Positions 12,693-18,494 of a DNA stretch of 18,494 nucleotides are shown one piece after another. Below the pieces are notes generated by a model. The model was given only the letters and a program-made list of their open reading frames with translations. It ran no database searches and was not told the origin of the DNA. Both the position numbers and the translations under genes were made by a program. Origin of the DNA: Candidatus Hydrothermarchaeota archaeon (GTDB taxonomy: Archaea; Hydrothermarchaeota; Hydrothermarchaeia; Hydrothermarchaeales; BMS3B); the NCBI GenBank assembly GCA_015521945.1, contig WANG01000047.1:1-18494 (forward strand), written 5' to 3'. Within the stretch, counting starts at the first letter, position 1, and every line of letters begins with the position of its first letter.

Positions 12693-12846
12693 AGAGATAG
12701 AGGAGAACGCCCTTGAGGTTTACGGGGAGGTTTTCGGGGAGCTTGAGGATGCAGAGGCAAAGGCGGTTATAGGGGAGATAATGAAATCCGAGGATACCCA
12801 CCGGAGGCTCGTGATGGAGGCGCTGCGCATAGCAGGGGATGAGTAG
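12655..12846 (+). CDS. Half-ferritin/rubrerythrin-like helical hairpin protein 2
   Basis: A 63-residue protein, two helices, in the rubrerythrin half-domain pattern: IEENALEVYGEVFGEL (EE..A...Y; Glu17, Tyr23), then AEAKAVIGEIMKSEDTHRRLVMEAL with an ExxH (Glu46, His49). This is the ligand set of one half of a four-helix di-iron site, so two copies, or one copy plus the preceding protein, would be needed to build a full site. I chose GTG 12655 because GGAGGGTGGA precedes it and the product then starts MSSELVKLLKRLEE like its neighbour; ATG 12631 is the alternative. It overlaps the upstream gene by 38 nt, implying coupled translation. Confidence 0.65.
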   Translation: MSSELVKLLKRLEEIEENALEVYGEVFGELEDAEAKAVIGEIMKSEDTHRRLVMEALRIAGDE

Positions 12847-12854
12847 TGCGAATG

Positions 12855-12862
12855 TTTTATAT
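12855..12862 (+). promoter_or_regulatory. TATA box of the pilin-like cassette
   Basis: TTTTATAT lies ~27 nt before ATG 12886, which has no Shine-Dalgarno sequence; a leaderless start for the three-gene cassette is likely. Confidence 0.6.
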
Positions 12863-12885
12863 CTCAGAGACGCAAAGGTCTATAC

Positions 12886-13362
12886 ATGAGAGCCCAGCTC
12901 TTCACAGTTGACCTGCTCATAGCCCTCATACCCCTCACCATAGCCCTCGGCGTCTCCGCCGCTGCCTTTTCGGGGCTCGCCGGGCAGGTTCAGGACTACG
13001 CCTACTACTACGACGCCAAGCGCACCGTAACGGACGTGCTGGACGTGCTCATGAAGTCCCCGGGGGTGCCTCCCGACTGGAACACCTCAAATCCCCCCGA
13101 GATTCCAGGGCTGGTGGTGCAGGGCAGCAGGGGGTACAACAACCTGAGCTACGAGAAGCTCCAGGCGCTGAACGTCAGCATGCTCACACCCCTCCTCCCC
13201 TACCCCTACATCAACCTCTCCGTTTACACCACCGCAGGAGCACTCGTGAGAGAGGTCAGCCAGGGCAGCAGAGGCGGGGTGTCCGAGGTGTTCGGGGCGG
13301 AGAGGTTCGGCACCATAAACGGCAGCACTCCCGTGCGGGTGCTGCTGGAGGTGGGCAGATGA
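12886..13362 (+). CDS. Pilin-like secreted/anchored protein 1
   Basis: A 158-residue protein with a short positive N-terminus and one hydrophobic helix (MRAQLFTVDLLIALIPLTIALGVSAAAF, ~4-29), then an extracellular-type domain. A segment LMKSPGVPPDWNTSNPPEIPGL (56-77) resembles the TPG.P.dW element seen in archaeal pilin-associated proteins. Five N-x-S/T sequons (Asn66, 86, 96, 110, 145) suggest S-layer-type N-glycosylation. The N-terminal xA(Q/F)(L/V)FTxD is shared with the next protein and partly with the third, and resembles class III (type IV pilin) signals without the classic Gly at the cleavage site. First gene of the cassette; its stop overlaps the next start (ATGA), with GGAGGTG just upstream. 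Confidence 0.7.
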   Translation: MRAQLFTVDLLIALIPLTIALGVSAAAFSGLAGQVQDYAYYYDAKRTVTDVLDVLMKSPGVPPDWNTSNPPEIPGLVVQGSRGYNNLSYEKLQALNVSMLTPLLPYPYINLSVYTTAGALVREVSQGSRGGVSEVFGAERFGTINGSTPVRVLLEVGR

Positions 13363-14225
13363 AGGCCTTCGTGTTCACCATGGATGCGGTGCTTGCGATT
13401 ATCCCCGTGATAGTGGTAATAGCGGCGCTCTCCCAGGGTGGAATCCTCTCCCACAGCAACGAGCTGCAGGGCAAGCTCATGGACAAGTACAGGAAAGCCT
13501 CGGACGTGCTTGAGACGATTTACGCCTCGGGCGCCGTTGAGGAGCTCAACCAGACCAGGATGGAGAGCCTCCTGAACGCCCTGCTCGCCGGCGATAACTA
13601 CTCCTACACCATCTACCAGGGCACAAGAGAGGTGGTGAGGATAGAGAGGGGAAACCTCTCGGAGGCGAAGGACGTGGTGGTGGCGAGGAAGCCCGCTCTG
13701 ACGTACATCTCCAGGGTGCTCAACTGGACCAACGAGCTGTGCTACGAGGACAGGGGGAGAGGGTGGCAGATTTACACCCTGAGCTTCAACACCTCCAACA
13801 TCTCCCTCTACGACTACTGGTTCGTGGCTGAGCTCACGGGAGCGAACGTGCTCACCTCCAACGGAGACGCCGTGGGCACCTACTTGGACTACCGCACCTG
13901 CGAGGAGATAGTGCCCAGCTCCCCCACCCTTCCCGGTGAGGGAGACTCCCTGTGCGAGGGGGACTACTGGTACGTTGATAACCCAAGCGACCCAACGGTG
14001 TGCAAGGCAAAGTTCTACTTCGGCGACTGGAACCCGCCGGGGGCGCCGGCGAGCTGGCAGAGCTACACCTCCTACTACACCTACATCCGCCTCCCGGGCA
14101 ACCGTGCGGGCACCTTCTACATAATCCAGGTTCCCGCAGGTACGCCGCCGGAGGAAGTGGTACCCCAGATTCCTCCGGTTAAGCAGAAGGTTATAATGAC
14201 GCTAAAAGTGTGGGAGGAGGAGTGA
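13359..14225 (+). CDS. Pilin-like secreted/anchored protein 2
   Basis: A 288-residue protein with N-terminal MKAFVFTMDAVLAIIPVIVVIAALSQGGIL (helix ~9-24), aligning without gaps with the start of the preceding protein. A helical stretch (~33-75) is followed by a Tyr/Asn/Thr-rich extracellular domain. Six sequons are present (NQT, NYS, NLS, NWT, NTS, NIS). Four Cys in the second half may form two disulfides (ELCYED, RTCEEI, SLCEGD, TVCKAK), consistent with an exported fold. No enzymatic motif seen. Probably a minor pilin or pilus-associated subunit; the name is inferred from architecture and the shared N-terminus. Ends TGATG, overlapping the third gene by one base. Confidence 0.65.
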   Translation: MKAFVFTMDAVLAIIPVIVVIAALSQGGILSHSNELQGKLMDKYRKASDVLETIYASGAVEELNQTRMESLLNALLAGDNYSYTIYQGTREVVRIERGNLSEAKDVVVARKPALTYISRVLNWTNELCYEDRGRGWQIYTLSFNTSNISLYDYWFVAELTGANVLTSNGDAVGTYLDYRTCEEIVPSSPTLPGEGDSLCEGDYWYVDNPSDPTVCKAKFYFGDWNPPGAPASWQSYTSYYTYIRLPGNRAGTFYIIQVPAGTPPEEVVPQIPPVKQKVIMTLKVWEEE

Positions 14226-14677
14226 TGAGCAGAGCCTTCGTTTTCACTGGCATGGCGTTCCTCATGGTCATACCCGCCGTGATTCTGGCAGCCTCCCTTG
14301 TGAGCATGGTTGAGCACGGGAACAGGGCAACCATGGTGGTCATGCAGTCCGACAAGGTGGCGTACACCTTCACCAGCCTCAACCAGAGCTTCAGCAGCAC
14401 CGCCGAGAACCTGGTGGAGGTGTACGGGTGTGTGGATGCAGCCTCAATTGAGGCGGAGCTCAAGAACTGGGCGAGGTACATGGAGGTGAACTACTCAAAG
14501 CTGGCAAGCGTCAACATATCCATCCTGGAGGAGAACATCAGCGTCACCATAGCTTCTCAGCAGGTTTACGTGAGAAACTCCGGAGGCGGCGGGATACCCG
14601 TGAACGTCACCCTGCCCTACAGCACCGAAGTGGAGTTCAGGGGCACCTTGGGACCCCTCACCCTCCCGTGTCCGTAG
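14225..14677 (+). CDS. Pilin-like secreted/anchored protein 3
   Basis: A 150-residue protein beginning MSRAFVFTGMAFLMVIPAVILAASLVSMVEHG. It keeps the RAFVFT start of its neighbours but lacks the following Asp. The outside domain contains NLVEVYGCVDAASIEAEL, five sequons (NQS, NYS, NIS, NIS, NVT), a GGGG turn and a C-terminal Cys-Pro ending; Cys68 and the penultimate Cys149 could pair. The start at 14225 follows GGAGGAG and overlaps the previous stop. The last 20 nt overlap the convergent response-regulator gene. Likely the third subunit of the same surface assembly. Confidence 0.65.
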   Translation: MSRAFVFTGMAFLMVIPAVILAASLVSMVEHGNRATMVVMQSDKVAYTFTSLNQSFSSTAENLVEVYGCVDAASIEAELKNWARYMEVNYSKLASVNISILEENISVTIASQQVYVRNSGGGGIPVNVTLPYSTEVEFRGTLGPLTLPCP

Positions 14678-15692
14678 AGGCAGCCTGCTCCTTCTCCCAG
14701 GCGGCTGAGTTCAGCACCTCCAAGAGGTTTCGCAGGTCAAACACGAACACCAGCAGGGCGTGCACCTCTCTGCTCTCAACGCTCAGGCTCATGCGGTGGG
14801 TGAAGCAGTACCTCTTCCTCTTGCCCCCCCGTAGCTCCAGGAAGGAGCCGAAGCTCTTGGAGGTTACAGTCACGAAGCTGGCGGGTGTGAGCTTTACCTT
14901 CATCCTGAGCATGTTCCCGAGCCTCTTAACAGCCTCCCCCGTGAGTATGCTTCCTATCTCCTGCACGACCGTTCTGTCCTCCCTGTCCATAGCCTCCGCA
15001 CGCTCAACCCTCCTCCCAGTGAGCATCTCCACCAGCAGCCCCGCGTCATCACCCGGGAAGAGGAGGGACACGCTGCCCGAGAGCTCCCCGTAGATTGCAG
15101 AGAAGGTGCCCGTGAAGCTCTGCTCCTCCCCGGCAACCTCGGGAAAGCGGGACACAGGGCACACGTGAGGGTGCGAGACCTTCACAGAAACATCGCACCT
15201 CATTATCCTGCACAGGGCACCGCTCAGGGTTCTGGCGCTCTCCTCGGCTATCCTCCTGAAGCCCTCCGCCACCTCCCTCCTGACCTGGATGGGCAGCTCC
15301 TCACCCTTGGCTTTAGCCTCCTCCTCTATAACCTGCATCCCCTTCCTCACAGCCTCAACGATCTCCCTGTTCTCGTAGGGCTTCTTTATGAAGTCGTTGG
15401 CTCCGTGCTTGAGGCTGGCAATAGCCCTGTCCAGGCTGGCGTAGGCAGTTATCATTATCACGTATATGCTGCTGTCCTTCTCCTTTATGCGCCTCAGCAG
15501 CTCTATCCCGTCCATGTCGGGCATCATTATGTCAGTTATCACCACCCCGAAGCCGTTCTCATCCAGCTTCTTCAGCGCCTCATCTGCAGAGCCAGCCACG
15601 TCAACCTCAAACCCGTTTTTCTCCAGGAGCTTCCTCAGGCTCAGCCTTATGAGCTCCTCATCATCAACCACCAGAACCTTGGCAAGCATCAT
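14658..15692 (-). CDS. Response regulator with CheC-like output domain
   Basis: A 344-residue protein. Residues 1-125 are a complete receiver: VLVVDDEE (Asp10, Asp11), phospho-acceptor Asp54 in VITDIMMPDMDG, Thr82 in MITA, Lys104 in FIKKP. Residues ~138-330 show the two pseudo-symmetric CheC/CheX-type repeats: EGFRRIAEESARTLSGALCRIM (143-164) and QEIGSILTGEAVKRLGNML (244-262). In CheC each repeat has an ExxN pair needed for CheY-P phosphatase activity; here the Asn positions are Arg146 and Ser248, so the phosphatase function may be lost. Two ATGs (15692, 15689) are adjacent; a TATA (15712-15724) lies ~26 nt upstream, suggesting a leaderless mRNA. No histidine kinase or che gene is in the window. 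Confidence 0.85.
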   Translation of the reverse strand: MMLAKVLVVDDEELIRLSLRKLLEKNGFEVDVAGSADEALKKLDENGFGVVITDIMMPDMDGIELLRRIKEKDSSIYVIMITAYASLDRAIASLKHGANDFIKKPYENREIVEAVRKGMQVIEEEAKAKGEELPIQVRREVAEGFRRIAEESARTLSGALCRIMRCDVSVKVSHPHVCPVSRFPEVAGEEQSFTGTFSAIYGELSGSVSLLFPGDDAGLLVEMLTGRRVERAEAMDREDRTVVQEIGSILTGEAVKRLGNMLRMKVKLTPASFVTVTSKSFGSFLELRGGKRKRYCFTHRMSLSVESREVHALLVFVFDLRNLLEVLNSAAWEKEQAASTDTGG

Positions 15693-15711
15693 GTATTATT
15701 TTGAAAGCGGT

Positions 15712-15724
15712 GGTTTATTTAGTT
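15712..15724 (-). promoter_or_regulatory. TATA box of the response-regulator gene
   Basis: On the - strand the sequence reads AACTAAATAAACC, centred ~26 nt before the first ATG at 15692; there is no Shine-Dalgarno sequence. Confidence 0.45.
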
Positions 15725-15771
15725 ATTGTCATGAGCGGTGGCACTACTCCCAAGCCCAGCGGCACAAGCTA

Positions 15772-15779
15772 TTTATATG
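15772..15779 (+). promoter_or_regulatory. TATA box of the small lipoprotein gene
   Basis: TTTATATG, centred ~25 nt before ATG 15801, with no ribosome site in between; a leaderless transcript is likely. The element also supports 15801 over the upstream in-frame ATGs at 15738 and 15777. Confidence 0.6.
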
Positions 15780-15800
15780 CACCTGCGGCAAGCGATACCC

Positions 15801-16184
15801 ATGCGAGCCCTGCTGTTTCTTCTCCTCCTCTTCAGCGGGTGCAGCCTTCTGAGCACGGGCAGCATGAAGCTTGAGGCTGCGGTTGAGCCCAGCACCATAG
15901 AGCTGACAAAGCCCGAGCCGGCGATGCTCAGGGCAACCGTAACCAACGTGGGGGACGGGATGCTCAGCGTGAGGGTTGATGTGGTGGGAAGCGAGGGGCT
16001 CAGGGTTACACCCCTCAGCAGAACAGGCTTCAGGCTCAAACCAGGAGAGGAGAGGACGGTGCGCTTCAGGCTAAGCCTCACCGAGGACGCCCTTCCAGGG
16101 GTTTACAGGATAGACGTCATAGCGAGCGCCGGGTCAGAGAACGTAACCGCGAGGGCAAAGCTCAGGGTGAAGGGGAGCGGCTAA
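15801..16184 (+). CDS. Small lipoprotein with Ig-like (NEW3/CARDB-type) domain
   Basis: A 127-residue protein with a lipoprotein signal MRALLFLLLLFSGC (lipobox LFSGC, lipid-anchored Cys14), then one Ig-like beta-sandwich. The domain reads VEPSTIELTKPEPAMLRATVTNVGDGMLSVRVDV, then GLRVTPLSRTGFRLKPGEERTVRFRL and GVYRIDVIASAGSENVTARAKLRV. This is the pattern of NEW3/CARDB-like domains (VTNVGD, L.PGE...V.F, G.Y.I.V.A), usually adhesion or surface-display modules. It stands alone here, without a partner domain. It is divergent from the response regulator and convergent, with a 3-nt gap, with the RACo-like gene. Confidence 0.72.
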   Translation: MRALLFLLLLFSGCSLLSTGSMKLEAAVEPSTIELTKPEPAMLRATVTNVGDGMLSVRVDVVGSEGLRVTPLSRTGFRLKPGEERTVRFRLSLTEDALPGVYRIDVIASAGSENVTARAKLRVKGSG

Positions 16185-16187
16185 GGG

Positions 16188-18038
16188 CTAATCCCAGCCC
16201 AGCAGGCGCTTAGCTGTGGGTAGCTCGTCCACAGCGTGGGGGAAGTGCATGGCATTCATGAACTCCTCCTGGAAGCCCTCCTCGGCTGTGAGCTCCACGT
16301 ACTCCACCTCCCTCGCCAGCCTCTCAGCCAGCTCCCTGCTGGAGCGGTTCACCAGCATTATCCTGGCACCGTCTCCCGCCGCGTTGCCAGCCTGCACCAC
16401 CCGCTCGGGGTGGCACTCGGGAAGCATGCCTATCATCAGCGCCGCCTCCCGGCTTATGTAGCTCCCGAAGGCTCCCGCCAGGATTATCCTGTCCACCCTC
16501 TCCACAGGATAGCGCCGCATCAGCAGCTTGCAGCCCGTGTACAGAGCCGCCTTGGCGAGCTGTATGGCTCTGACGTCCTTCTGGGTAACCGCCACGTGGG
16601 TGTCCCCTCCGGAGGCGAGCACGTACTCGTACCCGTCCCTGCCCCTCCTCACCCTGGGGCTGCGCTCCTCAGCCTCCCTGGAAAAGGCGCCGCTCGGGGT
16701 GAGTATTCCAGCCCTGAGCATCTCCGCCACCGCCTCTATTATGCCCGAGCCGCATATCCCCTTAGGCACAACCCCGCCTATCACCCTCAGGCGTGGCTCA
16801 AGGGTCTCGGGGTCTATTCGCACGCCCTCAATCGCCCCCTTCACAGCCCGCATGCCGTGGGTAATCTGGGCACCCTCAAACGCTGGTCCAGTTGCGCAGC
16901 TTGCGGAGAGCAGCCTGTGCCTGCTGCCCAGCACGATCTCCCCGTTGGTGCCTATGTCAACTATTAGCTGCACCCCGTCACCCAGCTCGGGCTCAAGGGC
17001 GACCAGCACCGAGGTGCAGTCAGAGCCCACGAAGCCCGCCTGCACAGGCGGGAGGTACACCCTTGAGGCGGGGGGGAGCCCCGAGACGCCCAGCTCATCC
17101 GCCCTTATGGCAAGCCCCCTCGCCACTGCAGGAACGTAGGGGGAGAGGGCAAGCTGCGCCACAGGCAGGTTCAGGAGGAGGTGGTGCATTGCGGTGTTGC
17201 CCACCACCACCATCTCACCCACGTGCTCCGGCTTTCTGCCAGCCTTCTCGCAGAGCTCGCCCACAAGTTCGCCAAGAGCCAGGACAGCGCACTCAGCAAG
17301 CTCCTTAGCCTGCGCATCTCCCCCCATGGCGTGGCTCACCCTGGAGAGCACGTCCTCCCCGAACCTGACCTGGGGGTTGAGGATGGAGGAGGCTGCCAGC
17401 ACCTCACCGGTGGTGAGCTCAACTAAGTACCCTGCGATGGTGGTGGTGCCGAAGTCCACGGCAACCCCCAGGGGGGTTACCTCACCCGCCTCCGCACCTA
17501 TAACCCTGTCCCCCCAGAGGAGCAGGGTGAGCTTCCACCCGCCCCGCCTGAGCTCATCGCTCAGCCCGCGCAGCGCCTCAAGCTCCGGCACCGCCTGAAT
17601 GCCAAGGGAGCGGAGAGCCTCCTCCACCCTGCTCCAGTCGTCCCGCTGGTCAGAGAGGGAGGCTGGAGAAACCTCCACCCTAACCGCCCTCACAGCCGGC
17701 TCCACCTCAACCCTGCGGGGAGAGAGCTCCTTCCTGGAGGTGTGCTCGGGGCGGCTCTCCTCGGGCACAAGCACCACCACCCTGCCCCCCTGCACCCTGG
17801 CGGAGCATGCCAGCCTCATGTCCATGGCGTCCCGCAGAAGCTCAAGCTCCTCCCCCTCTGCAGGGGAGAGGTGCTCCGAGCCCTCAAGCACCACCACCCT
17901 GCACCTGCCGCACCTGAGCTCACCCCCGCAGGTGCTCTCTATCTCCACCCCCGCCCTTCGCGCCGCCTCAAGCAGGGTTTCTCCTGCCTCAACCTCGGTG
18001 CTCCTGCCGTGGGGCTGAAATACCACAGTGCCGCTCAT
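16188..18038 (-). CDS. RACo-like [2Fe-2S]/ASKHA reductive activator (DUF4445)
   Basis: A 616-residue protein. Residues ~1-92 are a plant-type ferredoxin domain with cluster ligands Cys37, Cys43, Cys46 and Cys78. A linker and middle domain (~93-185) follow, then the ASKHA ATPase: phosphate-1 GVAVDFGTTTIAGYLVEL (191-208), NPQVRFGEDVLSRV, phosphate-2 LIVDIGTNGEIVL (358-370), CATGPAFEGAQI, VPKGICGSGIIEAV, and adenosine motif IILAGAFGSYI. This is the architecture of RACo, which uses ATP to reduce inactive Co(II) corrinoid proteins to Co(I). No methyltransferase or corrinoid gene is in the window. ATG 18038 was chosen because the domain begins there and the longer frame overlaps the divergent MBL gene. 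A - strand TATA-like GCTTAATTACC is at 18060-18070. Confidence 0.88.
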   Translation of the reverse strand: MSGTVVFQPHGRSTEVEAGETLLEAARRAGVEIESTCGGELRCGRCRVVVLEGSEHLSPAEGEELELLRDAMDMRLACSARVQGGRVVVLVPEESRPEHTSRKELSPRRVEVEPAVRAVRVEVSPASLSDQRDDWSRVEEALRSLGIQAVPELEALRGLSDELRRGGWKLTLLLWGDRVIGAEAGEVTPLGVAVDFGTTTIAGYLVELTTGEVLAASSILNPQVRFGEDVLSRVSHAMGGDAQAKELAECAVLALGELVGELCEKAGRKPEHVGEMVVVGNTAMHHLLLNLPVAQLALSPYVPAVARGLAIRADELGVSGLPPASRVYLPPVQAGFVGSDCTSVLVALEPELGDGVQLIVDIGTNGEIVLGSRHRLLSASCATGPAFEGAQITHGMRAVKGAIEGVRIDPETLEPRLRVIGGVVPKGICGSGIIEAVAEMLRAGILTPSGAFSREAEERSPRVRRGRDGYEYVLASGGDTHVAVTQKDVRAIQLAKAALYTGCKLLMRRYPVERVDRIILAGAFGSYISREAALMIGMLPECHPERVVQAGNAAGDGARIMLVNRSSRELAERLAREVEYVELTAEEGFQEEFMNAMHFPHAVDELPTAKRLLGWD

Positions 18039-18084
18039 CAAAAGATTAATGCCCCTCAGGGTAATTAAGCATAGTGGTGGTTCT

Positions 18085-18494
18085 ATGAGGGTGGTCTTCC
18101 TGGGCACCGGCGAAGCCTTCGGCAGCAAGCCCAACACCTCCCTGCTCGTCAACGGGGAGGTACTGGTGGACTGCGGACCCCACACCCTGCTGCAGCTGAG
18201 GAGGGCGGGGGCTGAGCTGAATAGGATAAAGCTGGTGGTGCTCAGCCACCTGCACGGGGACCACTTTCTGGGCATGCCCGCGCTGCTGCTCGCCTCACGG
18301 GAGGATGGCAGGGAGGAGACGCTCAGGGTCTTGGGTCCAGAGGGAACGGAGCGGGCGGTGAGGGAGCTGCTCATGCTCTCCTACCGCAGGCAGATTGAGG
18401 CTCTTGGCTACGGGGTGGAGTTCCTGCCCCCCGAGAGGGGGAGGCTTGAGGGCTACTCCCTTGACTTCTGCTCCACCCTGCACGGGGTTGAGAC
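18085..18494 (+). CDS. Metallo-beta-lactamase-fold hydrolase (3' truncated by window)
   Basis: The first 136 residues are visible and the frame runs off the window. It begins MRVVFLGTGEAFGSKPNTSLLV, followed by VDCGPHTLLQLRRAG and the metal-binding motif SHLHGDHFLGMPALLLA (HxHxDH), the RNase Z/PhnP-like branch of the MBL superfamily. Residues after ~70 fit a cap/exosite region. RNase Z-like and phosphodiesterase-like members share this start, so the exact activity cannot be named from the fragment. GGTGG at 18076-18080 is the ribosome site and an AGATTAAT (18043-18050) is a possible TATA. Divergent from the RACo-like gene. Confidence 0.85.
   Translation, partial: MRVVFLGTGEAFGSKPNTSLLVNGEVLVDCGPHTLLQLRRAGAELNRIKLVVLSHLHGDHFLGMPALLLASREDGREETLRVLGPEGTERAVRELLMLSYRRQIEALGYGVEFLPPERGRLEGYSLDFCSTLHGVE

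Noticed and set aside
16236..17598. Several long + strand frames (up to 243 codons)
   Set aside because: All lie opposite the RACo-like gene in GC-rich sequence; low-complexity Ser/Pro/His/Leu composition.
18039..18374. N-terminal extension of the RACo-like frame by 112 codons
   Set aside because: It covers the divergent MBL gene and intergenic TATA-like signals; the ferredoxin domain starts at ATG 18038.
1..18494. tRNA/rRNA genes, CRISPR arrays, insertion sequences
   Set aside because: No tRNA-like cloverleaf, rRNA stretch, regularly spaced repeats or transposase frame was seen; nearly every base is within a recognised protein gene.

Overview
This window is a densely packed piece of an archaeal chromosome. 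The archaeal assignment rests on several genes: Elp3, Tsr3, aIF1 with its CxxC/CxC N-terminus, a TtuA/TtuB pair, TrmB and NikR regulators, and archaeal minor-pilin-like proteins. It also rests on TATA boxes (several with purine-rich BRE-like flanks) about 25 nt upstream of start codons that lack a Shine-Dalgarno sequence (leaderless genes), while genes inside operons carry GGAGG/GGTGA ribosome sites. The DNA is GC-rich with heavy AGG arginine codon use. The gene set (RACo-like activator, MgtC/DUF4010, Sfum_1244-like protein, REC-CheC regulator) suggests a euryarchaeon of the Archaeoglobi/Methanosarcinales-like groups, perhaps thermophilic because of TtuAB. The species cannot be fixed from the sequence.

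Layout. 1-2295 (+): end of elp3, rimI, a lipid-anchored FKBP/SlyD-type prolyl isomerase, and tsr3, as overlapping or nearly overlapping genes. 2282-3145 (-): malate dehydrogenase, divergent from 3217-4335 (+), which encodes a sulfur carrier (ttuB/SAMP type) and the tRNA 2-thiolation enzyme ttuA. 4291-6818 (-): reading in transcription order, a TrmB-family regulator, nikR, ccmA and ccmB. 6888-7594 (+): tusA and dsrE2, sharing a palindromic TATA region with the TrmB gene. 7618-9009 (-): a COG2509-type FAD dehydrogenase. 9080-9253 (+): a tiny membrane/coiled-coil protein. 9237-12380 (-): scpB, aIF1, an uncharacterised 352-aa protein and an MgtC/DUF4010 membrane protein. 12423-12846 (+): two overlapping genes for half-length ferritin/rubrerythrin-like helical hairpins. 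12886-14677 (+): a three-gene cassette of N-terminally anchored, sequon-rich pilin-like proteins. 14658-15692 (-): a response regulator with a degenerate CheC-like output domain. 15801-16184 (+): a small lipoprotein with an Ig-like fold. 16188-18038 (-): a RACo-type [2Fe-2S]/ASKHA ATPase. 18085-end (+): a metallo-beta-lactamase protein cut by the window edge.

Themes. Sulfur handling appears twice (TtuB/TtuA for tRNA thiolation; TusA/DsrE2 for persulfide relay). Metal biology appears in NikR, in a TrmB regulator with a His/Cys motif, in the half-ferritins and in the CcmAB transporter. The cell envelope is represented by a glycosylation-sequon-rich lipoprotein chaperone, the pilin-like cassette and an Ig-like lipoprotein. 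Convergent genes repeatedly overlap at their 3' ends and there is no gene-free stretch longer than about 110 bases. I saw no rRNA, tRNA, CRISPR array, transposase or integrase. The least explained parts are the half-ferritin pair, the pilin-like cassette with the neighbouring degenerate CheC regulator, and the TrmB-NikR-CcmAB cluster.
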